DNA from: Crambe crambe
Lineage: Eukaryota > Porifera > Demospongiae > Poecilosclerida > Crambeidae
NCBI GenBank assembly: GCA_963924555.1
Contig: OZ004583.1
Span: forward strand, 2,823,501 to 2,887,500
DNA: 64,000 nucleotides
Reading direction: 5' to 3'
This document shows positions 12,301 to 24,300 of this stretch, one piece after another (the first letter of the stretch is position 1; each line of letters opens with the position of its first letter). Below the pieces are notes generated by a model. It was not told the DNA's origin. It was given only the letters and a program-made list of their open reading frames with translations, and did not search any database. A program made the position numbers and the translations under genes.

Positions 12301-15300
12301 AAAGAGGAGCTAGAAAACTTTACAGTGGGGGAACTACAATTAGCTAAACCTCCCCTATCTGGATTCCTAAGTTATGGGCATCTCATTCCACGGGCAGCTA
12401 ACATGAATTTTGAGCTCTTTTACATGAAGATTTACAGATACATCATGATCATTATAGCTATTTTGTCATAAGTTTGCTGAACAAGGATGCATCATCTATT
12501 ATTTGAGTTATGGGCAAATCAGAGTAAGGCACCCCCTGAAACCAAGCCGCCCAGATAAGGGAGTCTTGTATTTCACACAAGCATTGAGAGGTTCCACTTA
12601 ACACTATTATTCATTTTAAAAGTCACCATTTGATCAAACATCATACTCCATGTTGTTGTTGGAAAAGCAATGCCCAGAGGTGTGAGTGAATTTTGCTGGA
12701 TTGTTGGCTTTTGAACTGTGTACATGTATGTAATGATAATGAAAACAAGCACAATTAGCAAGGAATAATGCTCACCTCCGACAAGAAGAGTAATGCATGA
12801 TTGTGCTGAGACCACACTACGTAAAAGAGTAAATGAAAGAATAGTTTGGTATAGTTGACCCTTTACCATATTTCTTACCAGGCTAGCCCTAGCTTTAGCC
12901 CTAGTCCTTTTCTCCCGGAGAGGGGAAGGGGGGGGGGAATATTGTAAAGGGTTGGCTACACAGATATCACTCAAAATGAGTAGCTAACTACTAAGGCCCC
13001 ATTGATATTGTTGATAGGATGCTCCAGTCCCTCCATTAAGTTCCTTCTTCAGTATCCCTTGTACTACACTGTTATGAATCCAACTCCTCCTCCAACCATT
13101 AAATTCCATGAAGCATACTGATTATGCATCAATTTCATTGTAGCTACATAATTCTTACCCTTCACTATTCTGAGCACTGAAGCAAAATATGTTAGAGCCG
13201 AACTGATCCTGTGCTGGTGTCCACGTTACATTAACAAAATACAGCTGAGTGTTGAAAGTGCTCTGTGACACACCAGAAATAGTCAGTCCTCGTGGTGACA
13301 CTGTCTGGAATGAGGTTATACTGCAACAAAGCAAACATCCATCAATAATTGTAAGTCAATTTTGTTGAGAACCTTATAGCTAGCTACCCAGGCTACAAAT
13401 TTTAATGGGCCTGGGGTATGACGCTAAAAGGGCATTACATTTCTTTCATCAATATAGCATAATCAGAATTTGGGAGAACAAAGGGAGGAAGGCTTCATGG
13501 TTCCCTACATTGCTATACATGGGGAATGAAATAAAACACCCCTTTGTGAAATTGTGAGCAAGTTACATTTAACTCTCAGGTTATGACTTGCCTTGAGCCC
13601 ACTGACATTGCTACAAGGCGCACTCTGTACATGACTCCAATTGCAACTGGTATACAAGATCCATCAGCAGGGGTCTCTCCGGACACAAGTGTAGGTTGTG
13701 AAGCACATGGTGCTGATGATGTAGAGACAATCACCAGAAATTGAACAGGTACACTGCTCATTGCTGTCTGACTGGATGGAGTGAGGAAATCCTCAACTTG
13801 TATAGCAACAGCAAATGTCCCTGCTCCACCAGAGTATGAAATGGTGCATGTGTTCTAAAAAAATCATTGTTATGGATCATCAATGGCAGTAGTAGCTACT
13901 AAATCTCATCTAGCATAATTATGTACAATAATTATACAAAAATTAATAAAATAATACTCTATTGATTGTTGTGATAGATCTTAGTACATTTGAACCTCCA
14001 AATAATGGACACACTTGGGACCCATCATTTTGTCCTTTGTACTCTGAATAATGGACACACTTGGGACCCATCATTTTGTCCTTTGTACTCTGAATAATGG
14101 ACATACTTGGGACCCATCATTTTGTCCTTTGTAAATTGAGAGGTTGTCCTCTTTTGGAGGTTATTTCGTATAAAGCAAATATACGTATGTACAAAGGTAC
14201 TTTTAGATTGTCTCTTTTATTTGTGTCCTCTTTCAGAGTGTCTTTATTGGAGGTTCCACTGCTAGCTATATTATGCTCACTCCATCAAGTGTAGAGTTTG
14301 GAAATCCATTACAAATACTACCACACTCATTTCCAGTAGCCAAGCGGCAGCGTACATTGTCTCCATCTGGATCCTGCACTGTTAATAATTACAGGTAGAA
14401 TAAACTTGCATACCCATTCTTATTGGCTTGAAGAAGCTATAATAGGATTTAGTCAGCTATAGCCTAGCTATAATAGTGTAGCTATAATTATGCAGGTTGC
14501 ATGCCTACAGCATCTTATCAGAGAGAGAGGTAGCTAGTAGGGATGACATAGACTGCTGCACGCACCGCCTATAGACTAATATAAAAGTGAAATTCTAGTC
14601 CCCCCACTTAGACTTAACAAAAGCTACTGTGAATGATTATCCAGCCTACTACAAAGTGCAGACCAAGTTTCAAGACCAAGGAGCTTAGCTACCGTTTCAG
14701 AAATATGGCAAGCAGGTAAATCGCTGGATTTTTCTTCTTCTCTATATTGTTATCATTATTATTATTCTTAGACAACCATATCACCAATCCATCTACCGAT
14801 AGACTCTATTTCAGATTCATCTGTATCTTTGACCTCCAAGTATAAGAGTTCAACACTAACACTTCAAGCCTTGACTCTGCTGATAAATAATCATTGGGCT
14901 GCTATATGCTATTGGAGAACTATTCTTCTTTCATCTGTCCCTGCATACATAAAAGAGAGGGGGAAAACCAGGAAGAGGTAAGGGGGAAAACATTTCCGTG
15001 AAATGAAAAAAATGTAGTTAGCTCTAGCTCGTAGACTATACTCTTAGTCCATCAACTCGGGGATTTTAGATTCACCAGTCCATCTACCGGTAGCAGATTT
15101 ATCTGCATCCTTGACCTCCTCAACGCTTCAAGCCTTGACTTGCTGATAAATAATTATCGGGCTGCTATTCTATTGGAGAACTATACATCTAAAGAAACTT
15201 CTGTCCCTACATACACATAGAAGAATGAACTTTTGCATTATGCATACATACGTACATAAAACCATAAAGACAGAAGAAAAAAAAAGACCATGAACGAGTA

Positions 15301-18300
15301 AGGGCAAAACCATTTCTGTGAAATGAAAAAAAATGTAGGGATGACCATTGCTCGAAAAAGTAAGGAAACAAGGGTAGGGATGAAGATGCAAATAGGATCA
15401 ATCTTTGTTCTGTATATCCAGCCAACAATCCCAACATATATATACGTACATTTAATACTGTGAAGCTACCCGACATATATGTAGGGATTGTTGGCTGGAT
15501 ATGCAGAACAAAGATTGATCCTATTTTTGCATCCTTCATCCCTACCCTTGTTTCCTTACTTTTTTGAGCAATGGTAATCCCTACATTTTTTTCATTTCAC
15601 AGAAATGTTTTTCCCTTATAGGTCAATGTGCTTAAAAAGGATTTCAAAGTAGCTATGTAGCAACATGTACATCAGCTGTAGAAAGTTGAATATCCTCTAA
15701 GTGTTGTTTTCTGGTAAATAATTATAGTTATAAGTTCACCATACTTATATCAGTGGCAGAGATATTTGTGGGGGGGGGGGGGGGGGGGGGGGGGTAGAGG
15801 GGAGGAATTTCGCCCCTTTTACTGATGGAAGAAGTATCAATTTAATTACCTGGTATTCTTATGACACCACCACAACCTTGCTGCAACCGAACTATAGGCA
15901 TGGTTGAAGTGACTGGTGAAGAGTTTATCCTACCATCAGGTCTTGGAGTGAGAACTCCTTTCACTCTTATATTCCAGCCACCACCACCTACTGTAGATAT
16001 CCAACAGCAACTGGAGAATCTGTCCAACAATACATCCCACAGTGAAACTGTAGCTTTAGCAACTTTGACTATCTAGGCCATGCATGAATAGCTAAGTGGA
16101 CTTAATATAAAAAAAAGGTGGCCTGCTTAGAGAGCAGGAGGTTGAAATATTGGGCCATGGTTTGGTCTTTGCTGAGGTGGCTACTAACAAGGTGGTCTGT
16201 TATCAGAGAGTGCGGTAGCACTCTCTAAGTAGGTATGGCAGGTCAAAGTCCATAGGACTGTACCCTTACTCTACAGGTTCTCAGAAGGCTACAGTGAATC
16301 ATTACACCTACACAGTAGAGACAAGAATGTTCAAATATCTAAAATTCATTCGCTAACATATGAAAATGAAAAAAAAAACGACATCGAAAATTGACTTTTG
16401 TTCAGTTTGTTCATAATGATTAAGATCAGCGTACTGACTTTTTTTTTTTTTTTTTTTCTTTATAGCTTTAGTGTCCAAATGGGCACAAGGCGAGCCAACT
16501 AGCCACTGGCTAATACTAAGGCTGCCTAAATAAAAACATAAATGAATCAAACAGAACAGAGCAAACAAAGTAATAGCTACTATTGTAGTCAGCATTTAAA
16601 AAGTTGTAGTTTCAAGTGTTTCTTAAAAGCCAGGTGAGATGTTAGGCTCGTGATTTCGTCTGGGACATTGTTCCAGAGGGGGATGGTACTTATAAAGTAG
16701 GAGCCACGATGGTAATTTGTTCTCACTCTAGGAAGAAATATTGGCGAAGAGTTAACATGACGAACTGTGGATGAGGGGTGGGGTGTGAAAACGCTTGGTG
16801 GTATTAGTGACCCACCATGGAGAATTCGCCTGCATAGGCAGAGCTTCAGATATTGTCGCCTCATTTTCAATGATGGCCATGTGAGCTGTTTTACAAGGTT
16901 GGGGCCATCATCTATCTATCTTCTGGTAGCAACTTTGGCAGCAAGCTCCTGTAGGGTAAAACGGGGTAATTCCGGTCACTCTTTATGACTGCTATGTTCA
17001 GTCCCTCGAAACGCAGAGGTTAAGCAAGGATGAGCTTCGAAATTTTTTTCCCAGACAGCACCACATTGGTACAGTTTATGCTCCAAAAAGATAGAGTGCA
17101 GGTTGAAATAATGTAGAATTAAAAATAATTTAAAGTGTGCAGCTAATAAATTGATAAAATCAAATTCATGGGGTAATTCCAGTCGGCTCATCTATTTTGC
17201 AGTTAAAGCTGTATAAAAGATTTATGAAGTTGTATTATAATTATTTGCACCTGTTTAGATGCAACATGGACCTGGAGACAGTTGTAACTAAGTTCTATCA
17301 ACCATTTGCAGTGATTTAGATTGAAAAAGATGATGAATTCAATAATAATGTCTGGATACTGTAATAGCATGGTCAATTCCTCTCCTCCTTACCCAGAACC
17401 TTGAGGGTTACTTCTCTGGCAGTTCCAGATAAAGGTTAAAACTTAATATTTACAAAATGTTTTTTCACACACAATCGGTAAGGGGTCTGGCTCGAGAATA
17501 GTCTAGATACTAGGTCCTGTAAGCTGTAAACTAGTGGCGATATTTCCTCTGTGTCTGATCTTTAGCTGCAAACTAAAGTGTAGTTACTTTCAGTATAAAT
17601 GTAGTTAATAGTCTCACAGTTATGAGCTGCCTGCTTATCTTATCTCAGTAGCTATATACAAAATTCTGAAGTTTTGACTAACAGGCCTACCGTGATCATG
17701 TCAAACGTGACAGAATAACAAGTGCTCCTCTGCCAACAGGAAACAAGGTATATGCTAATCATTCTACCCAAATGTAGTCAAGTGAACTAGCTACCTGTAG
17801 CAGGAAAAAAAAATTGATTTGGTGCAAAAACTCTGTAGATACTGACATTCTTTCTCCGCGTGACCGGAATTGCACCGCGACCGGAATTACTCCGCTTTAC
17901 CCTACCCGCTCCAGTTTGCCGGCAGACTTACTGGCATTGAAATTATTGAGATCTGCTGTAGCACTACTTTCAGGCGTGCCTTTTGCTATTTATTAAAACT
18001 AAAAAGGCTTTATTCCAGAAAAAAGGCACGATTCCAGCTGTGTACTATATAGCCTATACTCCATATAATGCACACTCTGTGCTGCCGACCATTACCTACT
18101 TCATCTAGGCTGTACAAGGTGAGTTGATTTAATACAGCAACTGAACAGCATAAATCTCAGTGGGGTATCAAGTCTACGACGGCTTTTATGCATTAGCTAG
18201 CTGTTTCAGTCTTAAAGGATACCACTTGACTTCCCCCTGCCACCACTTCCTCTACCACAACACATTATCATCCCCATTGCTCTCTCCACCAGCACAACAA

Positions 18301-21300
18301 GACCAAAGATCCTACCCTATAACTATTATTATCATAATGAATAATGTATAAGCACAAGTAACATGTGCTGCATGCTGCTCTACTTGGTAGCTATGTCGGT
18401 ATACTAAGTAGTTACATACAAATACGTAATATTTTTAATGATCAAAATAATTATTGCCTTGACAGCTTTTCTCAGTGATACATCTGTAATGCAAAAAAGC
18501 ATACATAAAAAAAGACTTATTGCAGTATGTGGTCGACTCTTGGAATAGAGAAAAAAAGAAGACTAAGCAATAGTACCAGGATATGAGACCTGTAGGGGCT
18601 GAGGGCAGTATTCTGGTTAATGCGGGTGGTGCTTGGGTCAATGGGAAGTTTATTAGCAACCTCACTAATTTCACAAGTCGATCCTGACACCTTACATAGG
18701 AAGGCCAGGGCAACTGCTACGTAGGCCTTACTCACTAGCTGTGAGCCAAAACAGCACTGCACAGCAGAGCAAGCAAGCATATAGAGAGCACTGCACTGAT
18801 TGCTATAATAAGCATATAGGCAAAGCAAGCAGCAAAAAGCCATGGCAGAGTGTACGGGTAGCAGCTATACCCTCACAACTAAGCTCAGCAGAGCGAAACA
18901 AGTAATGTAGCAGTAGCTAAAGAAAGCATGGCATACTGCCAGCATAACAAAGCAAAGCAAGCAAAGACCATTTGCAGAGTGTATGGGAAGCTGCAAGCTC
19001 TACAAAGCCAAGCAAATGTCTTAATAAATGTATCGCAAGTTGAAGCAGTGATGTGCACCCATGCTGGGAAATTCCAAGGGTTCAGTGCGAGAAGGCAGTA
19101 CTTGCATCTTGCAAGAACCTTAACTCTTCTGGAAAATGTCTTGTTGTATAGTGTAAAAATTTACTTCTTGACTCTAGTCTTGGGATTTTATGACAGCCGC
19201 CTTACGGTGAATTATGTCACCCATCCTTCTCTGGAGAATGAGTGGTGATATATATTATAGTCTAAGGGCTGACTATAGCATTCAATCCACAGTAGAATTT
19301 CTATCACTGGGCCTTTCTGTTGTTGCCAATGGGATTGATAACAACATTTCTGCTCTTCTTCCTGCACACACTAGCTGTCCAGCACCAATTTACCAGTTTA
19401 TGTGGTAGTTTCCAGAACTGGTGGAACTGAAGTTGAGGGTAGGTTGAGATTGACGGTGAGCAAAACAGGTCATGGAAAGAATGACTGTGGTTATGGTGTC
19501 TCCTTCTGAGAAAGTTGGTACATCTGCTAGACGAGCTGGTGAAGGTCCTACTCCTAAGAAGCCTGCATAATTCCACAGTCACAACCTGCTACTGACACTT
19601 AACATTGGGCAATGAACTCTAGTGGGGTAGTAAATATCATGCATCGAATGATTGCACTTTATTATGCACCATCCACAGTACAATGAACTTCAAAGCCAAG
19701 GACAGAGCCACATGCTAACAAACTATAACCTCTTGTTCAATCATGCCACTAGCCGCTATATAGCCACATACCTGTTCAGAATACAAGGGTTGCCCTCTTT
19801 CAAGCTGCAGGAGAGTATGGCTTCATGGCAAGCGGTCCCAGTTACCCTTGCCATGCACCAGGGAAGAGAACCAAGAAATGAAAGGACTGGCGCCGCGGGG
19901 CTTTGATTATCGTGGGAACCCACTCAGACATTGGAATTCTTGTAACTCTGCGCTACCTCCCATACCTAACTTTAACATTACATAGCTAGCAATCATTGAT
20001 TGTAGGGACATAGCTATTGTTATTATAGAAAAGGTAATTACAACATAACCAATTCAGGACTTAATGGCATGTATGCATAAACAAAGGATTTCCTTACCTT
20101 AAACAGCAAGGGAGGATGTATGAGCAGGCCCAGTTGATGGTTGCATAACCGCACTGCAATTGCCAGTGTGGGCAGCTAAGCTAAGACTATACCTGCAAGG
20201 TCTCGAGTACGGGGATAAGGGAGGAGGCAACCGGGAAAATGGCACATGATTACAGATCTCTTATTCCTCATTGTGCTCGCTATCCTTGGTTGACCAGGTA
20301 GCAAATGTGGCAATAGCATTGGGGAAGGATTTATTAATTGCCAAGATTAATATCAAGGCCAAGATTAATATCAAGGCAACTTATTTCATACAGATTTAGA
20401 TGCTTGCAAGTGGAGTCTCCATACTTTCAAGAGGCTCTACCAAGAACTAGTGGCACCAGAAAGTAGGATGGACTCACAATGGAATTATTTTCCTAGGTAT
20501 TATTGATATCATAAGACAAGAATTGAGATTGTCTTGAAAAGGTACAGAGACTCATTCAGTTAGTGGCAGAGTGGGAGAAGAAGAAACCATGTAGCTACCC
20601 GACGTGAATGAAGTCCCTACACTACAATATGCCTGCAAGGTGATTCCAGCAGGCAGAGCCTTCTTGCATGTGTCTAGCTATCGAATAACCACATATGCTT
20701 GAATGCTGAGTTCAAGAACAGTGGAAGGTATTTTCCGCCAGCGGTTCATTGTTTCCCCCCAAAACAAAGCAAGTGACAGATTGGTTCCAGCTGAAGTGGG
20801 ATGGAACACACATGATAGGAGCATTGCAATAGCCCAGTGCTAATTGCAGTATCAGTGGAAAGGCTGCAAGGTGATCTCATACTGTAACAATGAATTTAGC
20901 ATTCATAGATACAGCGGAAGAAAAACCTTGATGCAGCTGCTAAGGTGTCTCTTTTTTCTGGAGGTGCGGCAGAAGATTCAACAATAAGAATACTACATCT
21001 GGGTCCCAAGTGAGAAACTGGCACAATATTAGTGACATTAGCAGCTCTGAGCACATTTCGGGGAGGGCCTAAATCTACAGCTACAGCTATCTCCACAAAT
21101 ATGATAAAACCATAATAATTATTATTGACAATAATAAACATTGAGAAGATCCCAGTTAAAGATTGTTTTTTTCCATGTTTTTGGGAGGATCAAGAAGTTG
21201 CTCCTGTGGGATATAGACCCTTTTATAAGGGATGATGGCAGATGCAAAGTGCACAAGGTTAATAATGCACAAACTGAAGGCGAGTGCCGGTTAGCTATAG

Positions 21301-24300
21301 GCTTGTCACAAGTATTTATAGCTGGTCACATGACTTTGATCTAGTTGGAATACTCTTATGCCTCACCATACTCTTTCTTTCATATGATACATGTTGGGTT
21401 TCAAAAGAATGCAGTTATTGATGATAATAATATTATTCCAAAAAATAAATGAGGCAAATTCGTGAGTTTTCCTGTTTGAAACCCAATGTAACCAGTGAAA
21501 TGCAAAAGTCTATACAAGAAATCATTTGGCGTATATACCTGTAAGCACTGTCATAGGTGCTAGGGACTGAGGCTGGAAGGTCAACCTTAGAAATAGGTAT
21601 ATCTACGTACAGTACAAGCTGTACGTGTCAGCTCAGTTGAGGTGCAAGAGTGGATCGTCAAAAGCCAAACAGAGTGTTTGTCCTACCCACCCTCCATGTG
21701 TAACACATTCAATACTATAAATTGGGAAATGGAAAATTTTCAATGTTGATTTATTTTTTGTGGTCATATTCAACAATGAAAATTAATCACTTGAAAATTG
21801 ATTACCTCGTCGTACAAAATAGTGTTATAAGTAAGCTATAACAACTGAAAATAAAATTAACTAACATGAAAGTCGTAGTTAGGTCAGGGTCATAATCACA
21901 TGCAGTAGATGGCATTCATCATTTCCATCTAAAATGTAGCGGATTCAGATGTGATCAGGTCCAACCCTTAATCATTAGAGCCTAAGGCCAAATATCACTA
22001 ATTAGCACCCTCATGAGACCATCCTCCAAATATAGCTAATACATGATAGAATGAAAATTTAATTTGGGGGGAGGGGGGCTATTTCGATTGCCTTACACAG
22101 CTTCAAAGTTGTTGGTATTGGGAGCAAATGTGTAGTTGAACATATTCTGTCCTGATAATGAATCCTCAACATCATTACGATCTGTACAGAAGAAAGTCAG
22201 GCTGCCAAGAGTGCCACTGCAACCAATTGCACATCTGAGAGTTCCTTCTCCTTGGTGAAATGTTGGAACACTTGGATCACATGTGTCATAATCATTATGA
22301 AAAGAAAGTCTCCAAGCTATGCGGTACAGAATTTGAACCTGCATGAAAATAAGATAGTCCCTAAATTTGGACCTTCTATGCAGACTCCCTGAAATACACC
22401 CCTGTATTAAGGACACCTCCTTAATCATGAGACTTATTACTGGCCCCGAAAGTGTCCACATTATAGGTTCTACAGAGGTTTTACATATCAGAGTTATTAT
22501 TTGGGTAAGGGTTGTCATGGTTACTGGCACAGTGTACATCATGTGTACGTACATGTATGGCGCTGGCACAGCGCTTACTTCGATGTGCATATGCGTACGC
22601 GTATAAGGTTATGGTTTACCACGTGTGTAAGCATGACAGCGTTTTATGGCGGCATGAGGGGAATTGCAGTTGATGAAATCATTGCCAATGATTAACTATG
22701 CTAGCTAGCTATAATGAAAGCATTGAAGTGCTAACCCTCTGTGCACACTGCTTAGTTCAATAATTATGTTTACAGATATTGAGCAGGTAACTGATTTTTT
22801 TTATGGCATAGATATCATGTAATGAAAGGAAAAAAAATTATGCCAAATAAAAAGGCCATGTAGGGTTAGCCTGTACTTTAACAGTTTCTGTCAACAAAAA
22901 GCTGCCTTCAATAATAATCCCTACATCACTGCCTCCCCAATAATAATCCCTACATCACTGCCTCCCACCAAGCTGCTTTAATTGTTCATGTCTTCTGCTT
23001 GGTTTAGGCAGTGATGTAGAGATTATTATTGAAGGCAGCTTTTTGTTGACAGAAACTGTTGAAGTACAGGCTAACCCTACATGGCCTTTTTATTTAGCAT
23101 AAATTTTTTTTCCTTTCACTTGTTTGTTTACTTTTTGTTTGAATAATTATTGTTTTCAAGTAAAAATTAATTAATAGCTGGTTGGCACGCGCGTACGTGC
23201 ACGTGATAATGACAGACGCGCGCGCATGACAAATGAAAATGCCTGACATAGTTTATCAGAGAGTGCGGTAGCACTCTCTATGTAGGGATGACTCGGACGG
23301 CCGCGCGCGCCGCCTATAGACTAATACTAAAGTGAAATTCTAGTTCTCCCACTTAGACCTAACAAAAGCTACTGTGAATGATTATCCAGCCTACTAGAGC
23401 CTACTACAATGTGCAGACCAAGTTTCAGGACCAGGGAGCTTACCGTTTCAGAAATACGGCAAGCAGGTAAATCGCTATATTCTTCTTCTTCTCTATTAGG
23501 CCCCAATTCTTTGATCATTAGTTTCTGGTCAACCGCCCGCATTGTTTCATTGAAATGAATTTTATTGCCATTATTATGACGTCATCCATTGCGCATGCGC
23601 GTGCATGCTTGATCAGTGCAAAGCAGCTGCTTATTTGCACCAGCAAGAGTAGGGATGTCTGTCCTAGCAAATGTCTTGGTCTACTGCGTTGAAACTAAGA
23701 AGACTCTCGTGCAGTGGCGGATAACAAGTGTAAGTCCTCCTGATGTCACTTTCGTGAACTTTCTTCAGGACAGCATCTTAAACCAACCCTGTGAGTTGAA
23801 GAATGTATATGTTGGTAGACAGAAGGAGAGTCTTGATGAAGCAGACATGAATATGTGTCTCTCAAGTTGTTTCTATGTTTGGCCCCTTTATTAAGTTCCA
23901 TGTCAAATCAGAGAGCTCTAGCGCACTTTCCCAGCCAGCTACTGCTAGAAATGCTTTTGATGTCCTACAGGAAGGACAACGAAGATTAGAGGCTAAAAAG
24001 TTACCCTCCCATATTGAGCCGAAGAATAAAAAGCACAAGCTAAGAAATGATATCATAGATATGCTTGATCAAAATGGCTTACTTTTCAAACATGGTGAAG
24101 TATCTTCGCATGGAGAGCAATTAGTCCATTCTCTTACTGACACTTTATGGTATATAGATGGACACCATGAGGTGTTTAAAGGACAAAATTTAACCATTCC
24201 CAATTGTTTTGATACTTTTTGTGGCTACAACAAGCCAGAAGCATCTAAACACAGGAAACGGGAAATAGGGAACATGTCGTTTGAAGTACTAAAGCATAGT

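Noticed and set aside
12573-12974. 133-codon minus-strand ORF
   Set aside because: It fuses gene A exons 7 and 8 with intron sequence. The splice sites and paralogues show the true exons.
18435-19906. Set of ORFs of 60-108 codons as a possible host gene in gene A intron 2
   Set aside because: No recognisable domain, codon pattern or splice-linked partner, and several overlap on both strands.
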